The notes: generated by a model from the sequence alone, not told the origin. Positions 35,909 to 45,563 are shown, counted from the stretch's first letter. The stretch is 64,000 nt of DNA from Kribbella catacumbae DSM 19601 (GCF_000372465.1 NZ_AQUZ01000020.1:62001-126000), one strand, 5' to 3'. Numbers and translations are program-made.

Positions 35909-35990
35909 CGTCAGGGAGCGCTCTCTGTGCTCCCGGCGTACCAAGGCCGAGCGGGCGTGGACACCCGCGGGACGAAGGGAATCACCGCCG

Positions 35991-38237
35991 ATGCGGTCTG
36001 CTCCAACCACCGCCAGCTCCCCAACAGGCCAACCGACCTCGCCCGACGCGGCGACCGGCCGACCGGCGTCGGCCAGTTCGGGCACCGGCCGACCGCCGTC
36101 GACCGGCTTCCCGTTTACCGCGGTGGTCGGGATGGATGACCTTCAGCTCGCGCTGATTCTCGCCGCCGTCTCGCCGGCGATCGGTGGTGTGCTGATCCGC
36201 GGCGAGAAGGGTACGGCGAAGTCGACCGCCGTCCGCGCGCTGACCGAGATCCTCCCCGCCGTCGAGGTGATCGAAGGCTGCCGCTTCTCCTGCGACCCCG
36301 CCCACTTCGACTCGACCTGCCCCGACGGCCCCCACACGACCGCGGGCACCGGCAGGACCGCGGGCGCCGGCACGACCGCAGGCTCTGGCACGCCTGAGGG
36401 CCCCGACGCCCTGGCCCCGCGGGGAATCGCCCGGCCGGCGCGCCTGGTGGAGTTGCCGGTGGGGGCGACCGAGGACCGCGTACTCGGCTCGTTGCACCTT
36501 GAGCGAGCGCTCTCTGAAGGCGTCACGGTCTACGAACCCGGCCTGCTCGCAGCAGCGCATCGCGGCCTCCTGTACGTCGACGAGGTCAACCTGCTGCACG
36601 ACCACCTGGTCGACGTACTCCTGGACGCGGCGGCAATGGGACAGGCGACCGTCGAGCGTGACGGCGTTTCGATCACCCACCCCGCGCGCTTCGTCCTGGT
36701 CGGCACGATGAACCCCGAGGAGGGCGAGCTCCGCCCGCAGCTGCTCGACCGGTTCGGCCTGACCGTCGACGTCGTCGCCAGCCGCGACCCTGCCGTCCGC
36801 GTCGAGGTGATGCGCGCGCGCCTCACCTACGAGGCCGACCCGATCGCCTTCATCAGCAAGTACGCCGGCGCGCAGGCCGAACTGTCCGAGCGGATCGTCA
36901 AAGCCCAGTCCAGGCTGGCCGATGTGATCCTCACCGACTCGGCGCTGCGCCAGATCGCCGAGATCTGCGCCTCCTTCGACGTCGACGGCATGCGCGCCGA
37001 CCTCGTCACCGCCCGTACTGCGGTCGCGCACGCGGCCTGGTCCGGCCGGACCGTCGTCGAGGTGGAAGATGTCCGCGCCGCCGCCAAGCTCGCGCTGCCG
37101 CACCGGAAGCGGCGCAACCCGTTCGATGCTCCCGGCCTGGACGACGAGCAACTCGAGCAGGCGATCCAGAACAGCACGCCACCAGAGCCAGACCCAGACG
37201 ACGACCCAGAGGGCGGCGGCCCTGACGGTGGAAGCAAAGGCGACGGCCCTGACGACTCGACGCAGCCACCAGCAGGCACCGACGGACCCGACGACGCCAC
37301 GCCACCGGCAGCCGATCGACCCGACACGGAACAGCCGCAGGCCGACGCGAGCGAGCCGCGCGAGCCAGGCGACAACGCAGGGAGCGCTCTCCCCGGCACC
37401 GCACCGACCGGGCAGGTGGCTGCCAGCTCTGAGCCCTACAAGGCGCGTCTCCTGAGCGTGCAGTCGGCCGGCGCCGGCGTCTCCGGCAAACGCTCGAGAG
37501 CGCTCACCGACGTGGGCCGCGTGGTCGGCGATCGTGCCCGTGTCGGTCGCGAATCCGGTCGCCCGCATCTCCTCGCGACCATCCGCAGCGCCGCGCCTCA
37601 CCAGTACACCCGCGGCCGCTCGGGGCCGGGCCTCGCGGTCCGCACGTCCGACGTACGGCTTGCTGTCCGAGAAGGTCGCGAGGGCAACCTCGTGCTGTTC
37701 TGCGTCGACGCGTCCGGCTCGATGGGCACGAAGAAGCGGATGGCCGAGGTCAAGACCGCGATCGTCTCGCTCCTGCTCGACGCCTACCAGCGTCGCGACA
37801 CCGTCGGCCTCGTCACGTTCGCAGGCGCCGAGGCGACCATCGCCCTACCGCCGACTGGCAGCGTGGAGACCGCAGTACGGCGGCTGGAGTCTCTGCCGAC
37901 CGGTGGCCGCACTCCGCTGGCCGAGGGGCTGCTGCAAGCTTCCGATGTACTGCGAATCGCCGCGATCCGCGATCCGCGCAGGCGCCCCTTGCTGGTGCTC
38001 GTGACCGATGGCCGGGCGACCGCCGGCGACAAGGCGTTCGCCCGGGCCAAGCAGGCTGCGGGTTGGCTGGTTCAGCAGGGGATCGCGTCGGTCGTGGTGG
38101 ACTGCGAGCCACACCGTGGTGTCCGGCTGGGTCTGGCGGCCGAGCTCGCCGCCGATCTCGGCGCGGAGTACCTGGACCTGGGAGAAGTTGCTGCGGGCAA
38201 CCTTGTTCGCGCCGTCACCGATCGGAGCGCCGCCTGA
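35991..38237 (+). CDS. ChlI/ChlD-type chelatase ATPase subunit (fused AAA+ and VWA domains)
   Basis: 748 residues. A disordered start of about 40 residues is followed by an AAA+ domain with Walker A GEKGTAKST and Walker B LLYVDEVNLLHDHLVD, an acidic/proline-rich linker (about 385-470), then a von Willebrand A domain with MIDAS motif DASGSMG and TGGRTPL. Resembles magnesium-chelatase I plus D subunits in one chain. Next to cobN and behind a B12 riboswitch it is very likely the motor subunit of cobaltochelatase in place of CobS/CobT. ATG 35991 follows GAAGGGAATCACC. Confidence 0.92.
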   Translation: MRSAPTTASSPTGQPTSPDAATGRPASASSGTGRPPSTGFPFTAVVGMDDLQLALILAAVSPAIGGVLIRGEKGTAKSTAVRALTEILPAVEVIEGCRFSCDPAHFDSTCPDGPHTTAGTGRTAGAGTTAGSGTPEGPDALAPRGIARPARLVELPVGATEDRVLGSLHLERALSEGVTVYEPGLLAAAHRGLLYVDEVNLLHDHLVDVLLDAAAMGQATVERDGVSITHPARFVLVGTMNPEEGELRPQLLDRFGLTVDVVASRDPAVRVEVMRARLTYEADPIAFISKYAGAQAELSERIVKAQSRLADVILTDSALRQIAEICASFDVDGMRADLVTARTAVAHAAWSGRTVVEVEDVRAAAKLALPHRKRRNPFDAPGLDDEQLEQAIQNSTPPEPDPDDDPEGGGPDGGSKGDGPDDSTQPPAGTDGPDDATPPAADRPDTEQPQADASEPREPGDNAGSALPGTAPTGQVAASSEPYKARLLSVQSAGAGVSGKRSRALTDVGRVVGDRARVGRESGRPHLLATIRSAAPHQYTRGRSGPGLAVRTSDVRLAVREGREGNLVLFCVDASGSMGTKKRMAEVKTAIVSLLLDAYQRRDTVGLVTFAGAEATIALPPTGSVETAVRRLESLPTGGRTPLAEGLLQASDVLRIAAIRDPRRRPLLVLVTDGRATAGDKAFARAKQAAGWLVQQGIASVVVDCEPHRGVRLGLAAELAADLGAEYLDLGEVAAGNLVRAVTDRSAA

Positions 38238-38851
38238 TGCCGCAGGGACAACCGAGCGTCGTACCGCAGGACGGGCTGACCACCCGGCAGCGCCGGAACC
38301 GGCCACTGCTGATGGTGCACACCGGTGAGATGAAGGGGAAGTCGACCGCGGCGTTCGGGATGGCGCTGCGCGGCTGGAACCAGGGCTGGAACATCGGCGT
38401 CTTCCAGTTCGTCAAGAGCGCGAAGTGGAAGGTCGGCGAAGAGAGCGCGTTCAAGGCGCTCGGACAGTTGCATGAGGCAACGGGTGAGGGCGGCCCGGTC
38501 GAGTGGCACAAGATGGGCGAGGGCTGGAGCTGGTCGCGCAAGGCCGGTTCCGAGGAGGACCACGCCGCCGACGCGCTGGAGGGCTGGCGGGAGATCCAGC
38601 GCCGGATCGCCGCCGAGACGCATGACCTCTATGTGCTGGACGAGTTCACCTACCCGATGAAGTGGGGCTGGGTCGACGTCGACGAGGTGGTCGAGACACT
38701 GACCTCCCGCCCCGGCCACCAGTACGTCGTGATCACCGGCCGAAACGCCGACCAGCGCCTGCTCGACGCGGCCGACCTGGTCACCGAGATGACCAAGCTG
38801 AAACACCCGATGGACACTGGCCAGAAAGGCCAGAAGGGCATCGAGTGGTGA
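38237..38851 (+). CDS. cobO: Cob(I)yrinic acid a,c-diamide adenosyltransferase
   Basis: 204 residues of the CobO/BtuR/CobA family, which transfers the adenosyl group of ATP to cob(I)yrinate. P-loop HTGEMKGKSTAAFGMALR (about residues 28-45), Walker-B-like LYVLDEFTYPMKWGW and the C-terminal TEMTKLKHP are diagnostic. The ATG at 38237 overlaps the TGA of the chelatase gene (TGATG); an upstream in-frame extension lies inside that gene. Confidence 0.96.
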   Translation: MPQGQPSVVPQDGLTTRQRRNRPLLMVHTGEMKGKSTAAFGMALRGWNQGWNIGVFQFVKSAKWKVGEESAFKALGQLHEATGEGGPVEWHKMGEGWSWSRKAGSEEDHAADALEGWREIQRRIAAETHDLYVLDEFTYPMKWGWVDVDEVVETLTSRPGHQYVVITGRNADQRLLDAADLVTEMTKLKHPMDTGQKGQKGIEW

Positions 38852-40215
38852 GCTCCGACACCATGATTCCGCGGATTGTGGTGGCAGCGCCGTCGTCCGG
38901 TGCGGGGAAGACGACCGTCGCGGTCGGGTTGATGGCTGCGTTGCGCCGGGCAGGCCACACGGTGGCGGGGTTCAAGGTTGGGCCGGACTACATCGATCCC
39001 GGCTTCCACGCGGTCGCGACCGGCCGTCCGGGGCGCAACCTGGACCCGATGCTGTCCGGCGAGGAGCGGGTTGCTCCGCTCTTCGCCCACGGCTCGGCCG
39101 GTGCCGACATCGCTGTCGTCGAAGGCGTGATGGGCTTGTACGACGGCGCGCTCGGTACGGAGGGCTACTCCTCGACCGCCCATGTCTCGAAGTTGCTGCA
39201 GGCACCGGTCGTCCTCGTCGTCGACGCCTCCGCGGCGGGTCGCAGTGTCGGCGCCGTCGTCCAGGGGTTCGTTGCCTTCGACACCGGTGTGCGGATCGTC
39301 GGCGTGATCCTCAACAAGGTCGGTTCCGACCGTCACGAGGCCGAAGTGCGTGCAGGCGTCGCGCCGACCGGCGTACCGGTGCTTGGCGTACTGCGTCGTG
39401 ATACCCGGCTGACCGTGCCCAGTCGTCACCTCGGCCTCATCCCAGCGGATGAGCAGCGTGACCAGGCTTCGGCCGCAGTGGACGCGGCGGCCGAGCTGGT
39501 CCGGCAAGGCGTCGACCTGGAGGCCTTCATCGCCGCCGCACGCGCCGCCGCTCCACTCGACGTCACTGCCTGGGACCCAGCCTCAGAGGTCTCGCCCGCC
39601 GAAGAGGGCCGCCCGGTGATCGCGATGGCCGGCGGCCCCGTGTTCTCCTTCCGCTACACCGAGACCGCCGAACTGCTCACCGCAGCCGGCGCCGAGGTCG
39701 TCACCTTCGACCCACTCCACGAGTCATTGCCTGAAGCAACTGCTGCTCTCTACCTGGGTGGAGGCTTTCCTGAGCTGCACGCCGAAGCTCTGTCCGACAA
39801 CATCGCCTTGCGCAACCAGGTCGCCGCGGAGATCGCAGCCGGCCTGCCAGTGGTCGCGGAGTGCGCCGGTTTGCTGTACCTGTGCCGCGAACTCGACGGC
39901 CATCAACTGACCGGCGTCCTGCCCGCCGTCGGCCAGATGACGAGCCGCCTGACCCTCGGCTACCGCACCGCCATCGCCGCTTCCACCACGGCCATCTTCG
40001 ACGAAGGCCGTCGCGTGCACGGCCACGAGTTCCACCGCACGACAGTGGAGTTCGACGAGGACGTCACCGCCGCCTGGTATCTGCCGACGGGCCAGGAGGG
40101 CTACGCCCGCGCGCAGATCCACGCCTCCTATCTCCACCTGCATTGGACGGCGACCCCCGACGTACCGGCCAGGTTCGTGGCGGCCGCACGGGTGCATGCG
40201 GGGTTGGAGAAGTGA
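38848..40215 (+). CDS. cobB: Cobyrinic acid a,c-diamide synthase
   Basis: 455 residues. CobB/CbiA amidates the a and c side chains of (hydrogeno)byrinic acid with glutamine and ATP. N-terminal dethiobiotin-synthetase-like ATPase (VAAPSSGAGKTTVAVGL, KVGPDYIDPGFH) and C-terminal glutamine amidotransferase domain with the nucleophile cysteine in VAECAGLLYLC and HASYLHLHW at the end. GTG 38848 overlaps the cobO stop (GTGA). Confidence 0.96.
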   Translation: MSSDTMIPRIVVAAPSSGAGKTTVAVGLMAALRRAGHTVAGFKVGPDYIDPGFHAVATGRPGRNLDPMLSGEERVAPLFAHGSAGADIAVVEGVMGLYDGALGTEGYSSTAHVSKLLQAPVVLVVDASAAGRSVGAVVQGFVAFDTGVRIVGVILNKVGSDRHEAEVRAGVAPTGVPVLGVLRRDTRLTVPSRHLGLIPADEQRDQASAAVDAAAELVRQGVDLEAFIAAARAAAPLDVTAWDPASEVSPAEEGRPVIAMAGGPVFSFRYTETAELLTAAGAEVVTFDPLHESLPEATAALYLGGGFPELHAEALSDNIALRNQVAAEIAAGLPVVAECAGLLYLCRELDGHQLTGVLPAVGQMTSRLTLGYRTAIAASTTAIFDEGRRVHGHEFHRTTVEFDEDVTAAWYLPTGQEGYARAQIHASYLHLHWTATPDVPARFVAAARVHAGLEK

Positions 40216-41639
40216 GCCTCGTCCTGGGCATCGGCCTGCGGTCCGGTACGTCGTACCGGGAGCTGCGGGATCTCGTGGACGCAGCACTGACTGGCTTGGA
40301 GCCAGCAGTAGTCACCGAGGTGGCCACTGTCGACGGCAGGGAAGCAGAGCCCGGCCTCCAGCGACTAGTGGCCTCCCTGGGAGCTTCACTCTTCACCGCA
40401 ACCAAGCTGGAGCTCTCCCAGCAATCAGTACCGACCCCCAGCGACCAGGTCGACCACCTAGCCGGTACTGCGAGCGTCGCCGAGGCAGCTGTGATGCTGA
40501 GCGGGGCTGAGCTCGTAGTACCGAAGCAGGTGTCGGCCCGAGCGACTGTGGCCGTCGGGCGATTGCCGGAGGAAGCGGCGACGGCTGCTCCGGGGTACGC
40601 GGTAGGGGAGCGGGACGTAGTACACCGAGTGTTGGCAGAGCGGCGTGATGTGCGGCGTGGGTTCCTTGACCGGCCTGTTGCCGACGATGTGCTGACCAGG
40701 GTGCTGGAGTCGGCGCATCGGGCGCCCAGTGTGGGATTGAGCCAGCCGTGGGACTTCGTGTTGATCAAGGAGGTCGCCACTCGCCGGAAGGTCCGGGACC
40801 TCGCTGCTGCGCAACGGGACGCGTTTGCGGCGTCACTGCCGGCTGACCGGCGCAGTGCCTTCGACGGGTTGAAGATCGAGGCGATTCTGGACACGCCACT
40901 GAACATCGCCGTCACCTGCGATCCAGGGCGCGGCGGTCGGCACGTACTGGGTCGGCACGCGGATCCGCGGACCACGTGGTTCTCGGCGGCGATCGCAGTA
41001 CAGAACCTGTGGCTGGCGGCGCGTGCCGAAGGGCTTGGCGTCGGCTGGGTGTCGTTCTTCGAGCCTGGTGAAGTCGCTGCGGTGCTGGATCTGCCTTCAC
41101 ACGTGGAGCTGGTCGGCTACCTGTGTGTGGGGCACGTGGGGGAGTTCGCTGCGGCGCCGGAGCTGGTACGGAGCGGTTGGGCTGCTCGGCGGCCGCTGTC
41201 GTGGGCTGTGCATCAAGAGGCGTGGGGGCAGCGGGGCTTGCCGGGGGTAGATCCCGGCGCGGTGATCGCTGACGACGCTGCGGCGGCTGCGGGCGCAGTA
41301 CGGACTGTTGGGGCTCAGGCAGTGCACCTGATCGTGGCAGAGGTCGCGTCTGCGGCGTATCTGGAGCATGCGGAGGCACTCGTAGTACAGGTTGGTGCTG
41401 AGAAGCCTGCGGCCGACTACGGAGTGCTGTGGCGTCCTGCGCGGACAGTGGACGAAGCTGTCGAGCTAGGCGTGGAGGTGGCGCGGGACCTCGTGCTGCA
41501 AGGCGTCGGGACGATCCGGCTCGAGCTGGCGTCCGACTCTGCTGAGGCGGCTGGGCTGGCCCGCGGCGTGCGGCTGGGAGCGTTGGCTTGTGGAGCGGCT
41601 GTAGATGAGCCGCTGCAGATGAAAGACTCCTCAGCATGA
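40212..41639 (+). CDS. CobE (CbiG C-terminal) - BluB fusion with extra C-terminal domain
   Basis: 475 residues. Residues 1-120 match CobE/CbiG-C (LVLGIGLRSGTSYRELRDLV...SLGASLFTATKLEL...GTASVAEAAVMLSGAELVVPK, given in parts). Residues about 135-350 match BluB, the flavin-destroying synthase of 5,6-dimethylbenzimidazole, the lower ligand of B12 (RRDVRRGFL, HRAPSVGLSQPWDF, GVGWVSFFEP, YLCVGHV). Residues about 355-475 are alanine-rich and unrecognised. GTG 40212 overlaps the cobB stop; the stop overlaps the next ATG. The fusion joins a ring-contraction accessory step with ligand synthesis in one chain. Confidence 0.88.
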   Translation: MSLVLGIGLRSGTSYRELRDLVDAALTGLEPAVVTEVATVDGREAEPGLQRLVASLGASLFTATKLELSQQSVPTPSDQVDHLAGTASVAEAAVMLSGAELVVPKQVSARATVAVGRLPEEAATAAPGYAVGERDVVHRVLAERRDVRRGFLDRPVADDVLTRVLESAHRAPSVGLSQPWDFVLIKEVATRRKVRDLAAAQRDAFAASLPADRRSAFDGLKIEAILDTPLNIAVTCDPGRGGRHVLGRHADPRTTWFSAAIAVQNLWLAARAEGLGVGWVSFFEPGEVAAVLDLPSHVELVGYLCVGHVGEFAAAPELVRSGWAARRPLSWAVHQEAWGQRGLPGVDPGAVIADDAAAAAGAVRTVGAQAVHLIVAEVASAAYLEHAEALVVQVGAEKPAADYGVLWRPARTVDEAVELGVEVARDLVLQGVGTIRLELASDSAEAAGLARGVRLGALACGAAVDEPLQMKDSSA

Positions 41640-42250
41640 CCGTCCCACCTCAAGGCCCTGCGCCTATGTACGTTCCCGCCTTCTCGATGAAGCAGCGGAT
41701 CACCCTGATGGCGAACAGGTACGAACTGATCGTCACCAACCCGGACGGCTCCGACGGGCCGATGCTCGCGTTCGCGCAGCAGAAGCGGATGGCCTTCAAG
41801 GAAGAGGTCACCTTCTACGCCGACGACTCCAAGTCACAGGCGGTCTTCTCCTTCAAGGCCCGCAAGCGGCTCGACCTCGGCGCCGGGTACGACGTGTTCG
41901 ACGCGAACGGTCAGCCGATCGGATGGTTCAAGAAGGAGTTCGGCAAGAGCCTCCTGCGGTCGAGCTGGCAGCTGTCCTGTCCGGGACTGGAGTCGGACGG
42001 CGCCGAGCGGAACCCGACCATCGCGATCGTCCGGCGGATCTGGCAGTTCGTTCCGTTCGTCGGCGAGATCCCGCTGCCGTTCATCTTCCACTTCGACTTC
42101 AAGGATCGGGCCGGCGGTCAGCCGGTGCTGTCGGTGGAACGCAAGATCTCGGTCCGTGACCGGTACCGGGTGAGCGTGCCGGATTCGCGGCTCGACTTCC
42201 GGGTGGCCGCCGCGATGACGGTCGCTCTCGACGCGCTGCAGAGTCGCTGA
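41636..42250 (+). CDS. LURP-one-related / scramblase-like domain protein
   Basis: 204 residues. The pattern FSMKQRITLMANRYELIV...FKARKRLDLGAGYDVFDANGQPIGWFKKEF fits the LURP-one-related (tubby/scramblase-like) beta-barrel family, often called YxjI-like. No membrane helix except a possible C-terminal anchor. The ATG at 41636 overlaps the stop of the CobE-BluB gene (ATGA), although no role in B12 metabolism is known. Confidence 0.8.
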   Translation: MTVPPQGPAPMYVPAFSMKQRITLMANRYELIVTNPDGSDGPMLAFAQQKRMAFKEEVTFYADDSKSQAVFSFKARKRLDLGAGYDVFDANGQPIGWFKKEFGKSLLRSSWQLSCPGLESDGAERNPTIAIVRRIWQFVPFVGEIPLPFIFHFDFKDRAGGQPVLSVERKISVRDRYRVSVPDSRLDFRVAAAMTVALDALQSR

Positions 42251-42383
42251 CCTTCTGCATCCCACGCTCGCGGTACGTTCCGGAAGGGGCGTACTGCGAG
42301 CGTCGTACGTGGTGCTCCCTCTTTTGGGTGAACCGACCCTGAGCGGCTTGGTTCGGCGGGGGTGCGGTGCGAGTCTTGTAGAC

Positions 42384-43487
42384 ATGGGTGCAGCGAAGCG
42401 CAGTCGACGGTGGTTGGTGCCGGTCACGGCAGTCGCAGTGGTCGCAGGTGCGGGGGCGTTCGGGCCAATGGTCGCCGACGCGTCTCCAGACCTGCCAGGG
42501 ATCAGCGCGCAGGAGCTGCTGGCTCGCGTCCAGACGGCCAAGGTCGACGGCCTGTCGGGCACGGTCACGTCCTCGACCGACCTCGGGCTGCCGGCGCTCC
42601 CCGGGATGGGGAGTGAGGCCACTCAGTTCCTCGATCTGCTGACTGGTGACCACACCGCGCGAGTCGCCTTCGCCGGGCCGGACAAGGCCCGCGTCTCGGT
42701 GCTCGACGACATGGCCGAGCGGGTGCTGACCACGGACGGTAAGACCGCCTGGATCTATGACTCGGCCAAGCGCGAGGCGACCAAGGTCGCGCTACCCGCG
42801 CACCCGGCCAAGCCGGAGCTCGCGCCGGAGAAGCAGGCGTACGACCCGCAGGCGGCCGCGAAGAAGTTCCTCGCCGCGATCGACCCGTCGACCAAGGTCG
42901 AGGTCAGCGGCACGGAGAAGGTGGCCGGCCGGGATGCGTACAAGCTGCGGCTAGTGCCGAAGACGGACAAGACCACGGTGGGTTCGGTGACGCTTGCGGT
43001 CGACTCGAAGACCTGGGTGCCGCTGCAGGTGACCGTGATGCCACGAACCGGCAAGGACCCGGCGGTGCAGCTCGGCTTCTCGGCGGTGTCGTTCGACGTG
43101 CCGCCGGCGAGTGCGTTCGCGTTCACGCCGCCGAAGGGTGTGAAGGTGACGGAGGAGAAGCTCCCGTCGAAGGTGCTCGGCAAGCAGACACCGCCGATCA
43201 CGCCGAAGCCCGGCGCGCCCAAACCGGCCAAGCCGTCCGGCGACGGGCCGACCGTCATCGGCCAGGGCTGGGACAGCGTCGTCGTACTCCGAGGCCAGGC
43301 TCCGGCCGGCAACGGCACTCTCGACCAGCTGCTCGCTCAGGCGCCGACGGTCCAGGGCTCGTGGGGGAGCGGCAAGATCGTGACCACCAAGATGGTCAGC
43401 GCCCTGATCACCACCGACGGCCGGATCTTCGCAGGCCTGGTAACCCCGGAAACCCTCCAAGAAGCCGCCACCAAGGCCCCCCGCTGA
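42384..43487 (+). CDS. LolA/RseB-like periplasmic-type lipoprotein-carrier fold protein
   Basis: 367 residues from ATG 42384 (GAAKRSRRWLVPVTAVAVVAG signal/anchor). The exported part (ISAQELLARVQTAKVDGLSGTV onward) resembles the LolA/MucB-RseB superfamily common in actinobacteria, a half-barrel that holds lipids. A Pro/Lys-rich linker (TPKPGAPKPAKPSGDG) separates a C-terminal segment of about 75 residues. Followed by an ABC-2 exporter 21 nt downstream; a joint role in moving a lipid or peptide across the envelope is inferred. Confidence 0.75.
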   Translation: MGAAKRSRRWLVPVTAVAVVAGAGAFGPMVADASPDLPGISAQELLARVQTAKVDGLSGTVTSSTDLGLPALPGMGSEATQFLDLLTGDHTARVAFAGPDKARVSVLDDMAERVLTTDGKTAWIYDSAKREATKVALPAHPAKPELAPEKQAYDPQAAAKKFLAAIDPSTKVEVSGTEKVAGRDAYKLRLVPKTDKTTVGSVTLAVDSKTWVPLQVTVMPRTGKDPAVQLGFSAVSFDVPPASAFAFTPPKGVKVTEEKLPSKVLGKQTPPITPKPGAPKPAKPSGDGPTVIGQGWDSVVVLRGQAPAGNGTLDQLLAQAPTVQGSWGSGKIVTTKMVSALITTDGRIFAGLVTPETLQEAATKAPR

Positions 43488-43507
43488 GTTCCCACTCAGC
43501 CACCCCG

Positions 43508-44692
43508 GTGCCTCCCGTGACCCCCACCCCGCCCGCTGGGCAGCCAGCCTCACCCCCCGAGGCTGCTGCCCAGCCCACCGGACTTGCGGCCTCAGGCTCG
43601 GAGGCTGCTGCTCAGCTCAGCGGGCGTCCGGCCACACCGCCTGAGCCTGCTGCCCAGCCCGCCGGACTTGCGGCGTCACCGGCCAAACCGCCTGAGCCTG
43701 CTGCCCAGCCCGCCGAAGCTGCTGCCGGGCTCACCGGGAAGCCGGTTTCCTTCTCCACCGCCACCGCGCCGATTGTTACGCGCGGGCTTACCAAGCGGTT
43801 CCGGGGTGGGCAGGTTGCTGTGGACGGGATCGATCTGGAGGTGCCGGCGGGAAGCATCTTCGGGTTTCTCGGGCCGAACGGGTCCGGGAAGACCACTACG
43901 ATCCGGATGCTGCTGGGGTTGATCGCGCCGACCTCGGGGTCGGTCGAACTGCTGGGAGAGCCGATGCCCAAGGCTCAGCTCTCCGTGTTGCCGCGGGTAG
44001 GAGCGCTGGTTGAGGGGCCGGCCTTCTACCCGTTCTGGTCCGGCCAGGCGAACCTTCTCCGCTTCGACGCGGCCGACCGCACCGCCGACCCGCGCACCCG
44101 CAAACTCCGCGCCGGGCAGGCCCTCGAGCGGGTCGGACTGTCCAACGCCGCAGGTAAGAAGGTCCGCGCCTACTCGCTCGGGATGCGCCAGCGGCTGGCG
44201 ATCGCCGTCGCGCTGATGCAGCGCCGCGACCTGCTCGTCCTGGACGAACCGACCAACGGGCTGGACCCGCAGGGCACCCGCGAGGTCCGTTCGCTGATCC
44301 GCCAGCTGGCGGGCGACGGTACGACGATCTTCACCTCCACCCACCTCCTCGCCGAGGTCGAGCAGCTCTGCACGCACGCCGCCGTGATGACCCGCGGCCG
44401 GATCGTCCGGCAGTCGACGATGGCCGAGCTCCGTTCCGAGCTGCGACCACGCCTCGTCGTCAAGACACCAGACCTCGAGCGGGCAGCGACCACGCTGACC
44501 GGGCTCGGCCTCACCGACGTACGACAGCTGGAAACGACCGTCGACGGCGATCCGGGCGAACTGCCGATCGACAAGCTCGCGGCCGCTTTGGTCGCAGCGG
44601 ATGTCCGGATCCACGGGTTCGGTCTCGAGCACCCCAGCCTCGAGGACGCCTTCGTCGCGTTGACCGGGGAGGGATTCGATGTCGCTGAGTGA
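43508..44692 (+). CDS. ABC transporter ATP-binding protein with repetitive N-terminal extension
   Basis: About 394 residues. The ATPase domain has Walker A GPNGSGKTT, signature SLGMRQRLAIAVAL and Walker B LLVLDEPTNGLDPQG, typical of ABC-2 export systems. Before it stand about 85 residues of Ala/Pro-rich repeats (EAAAQPTGLAAS-type). The start is uncertain: GTG 43508 or 43517 are in frame, neither with a clear ribosome-binding site. The C-terminal domain of about 90 residues is usual for this group. Works with the permease that overlaps its end by 14 nt. Confidence 0.9.
   Translation: MPPVTPTPPAGQPASPPEAAAQPTGLAASGSEAAAQLSGRPATPPEPAAQPAGLAASPAKPPEPAAQPAEAAAGLTGKPVSFSTATAPIVTRGLTKRFRGGQVAVDGIDLEVPAGSIFGFLGPNGSGKTTTIRMLLGLIAPTSGSVELLGEPMPKAQLSVLPRVGALVEGPAFYPFWSGQANLLRFDAADRTADPRTRKLRAGQALERVGLSNAAGKKVRAYSLGMRQRLAIAVALMQRRDLLVLDEPTNGLDPQGTREVRSLIRQLAGDGTTIFTSTHLLAEVEQLCTHAAVMTRGRIVRQSTMAELRSELRPRLVVKTPDLERAATTLTGLGLTDVRQLETTVDGDPGELPIDKLAAALVAADVRIHGFGLEHPSLEDAFVALTGEGFDVAE
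43558..43725 (+). repeat. Degenerate tandem repeat in the ABC ATPase N-terminus
   Basis: Units of about 42-51 bp beginning GAGGCTGCTGCCCAGCCC / GAGCCTGCTGCCCAGCCC recur four times, giving the EAAAQ/EPAAQ peptide repeats. Confidence 0.8.
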
Positions 44693-45563
44693 AACGGCCG
44701 ACCGTCGCGACCTGGGCAAGGTGACCGATCAGAACGCCAGCCGGCCAACCGCCGGCCGGCACACCATCGCGCTGTTCGCCTCTGAGTTGCACTTGGTCTT
44801 CGGACGCGCGCGGACCTGGGTGACGCTCGCGGTGCTGGCCGGCGTACCAATGCTGGTCGGCGTCGCGATCAAGCTGTCCGGAGCGGAGGGTGGCGAGGGC
44901 TTCATCGGTCAGGTCGCCGGCAACGGGTTCTTCCTCGTGGTCGCGAGTCTGGCGTTGTCGCTGCCGTTCTTCCTGCCCACTGCCGTGACGGTCGTGTCCG
45001 GGGAGTCGCTGGCGGGCGAAGCGAGCCTTGGCACCTTGCGCACCGTGCTGACGGCACCGGCCGGACGATCGCGCTTGCTCGCGGCCAAGATGGTCGCGCT
45101 GGTGGTGTTCTGTCTGGTCGCGACGATGACGATCTGGCTCTCCGGCCTGATCGCCGGCGTGGTGCTCTTCCCGATCGGCGACGTCGTCCTGCTGTCGGGG
45201 ACCACGGTCTCGCTGGCCGATGGGCTGTTGCGCGCGTTCGGGATCGCGATCCTGGTCGCGTTGTCGTTGCTCGGGCTCGCCGGGATCGGCCTGTTCGTGT
45301 CGTCGCTGACGTCGACACCCCTCGCGGCGATGGCGGCGACTTTCGGCGCGTTCATCGTGTTCGGCATTCTCGGCGCGATCCCACAGATCGACGAGATCCA
45401 CCCGTGGTTGCTGATGTACGGCTGGCCCTCGTTCGCCGACCTGCTCCGAGATCCGCCGTACTGGGACGCAATCATCCGCAACCTCCTCCTCCAAGGCGGC
45501 TACCTACTCGTCTTCTACACAGCAGCCTGGGCCCGCCTGACCAGCCGCGACATCAACGGCTAA
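44679..45563 (+). CDS. ABC-2 type permease
   Basis: 294 residues with six membrane helices and a cytoplasmic N-terminus of about 35 residues. The SGESLAGEASLGTLRTVLTAPAGRSRLLAAK coupling region is typical of ABC-2 export permeases (the stretch is quoted as two adjoining halves: GESLAGEASLG and LRTVLTAPAGRSRLLAAK). ATG 44679 lies inside the ATPase gene, so the two are coupled. Substrate unknown. Confidence 0.9.
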   Translation: MSLSETADRRDLGKVTDQNASRPTAGRHTIALFASELHLVFGRARTWVTLAVLAGVPMLVGVAIKLSGAEGGEGFIGQVAGNGFFLVVASLALSLPFFLPTAVTVVSGESLAGEASLGTLRTVLTAPAGRSRLLAAKMVALVVFCLVATMTIWLSGLIAGVVLFPIGDVVLLSGTTVSLADGLLRAFGIAILVALSLLGLAGIGLFVSSLTSTPLAAMAATFGAFIVFGILGAIPQIDEIHPWLLMYGWPSFADLLRDPPYWDAIIRNLLLQGGYLLVFYTAAWARLTSRDING

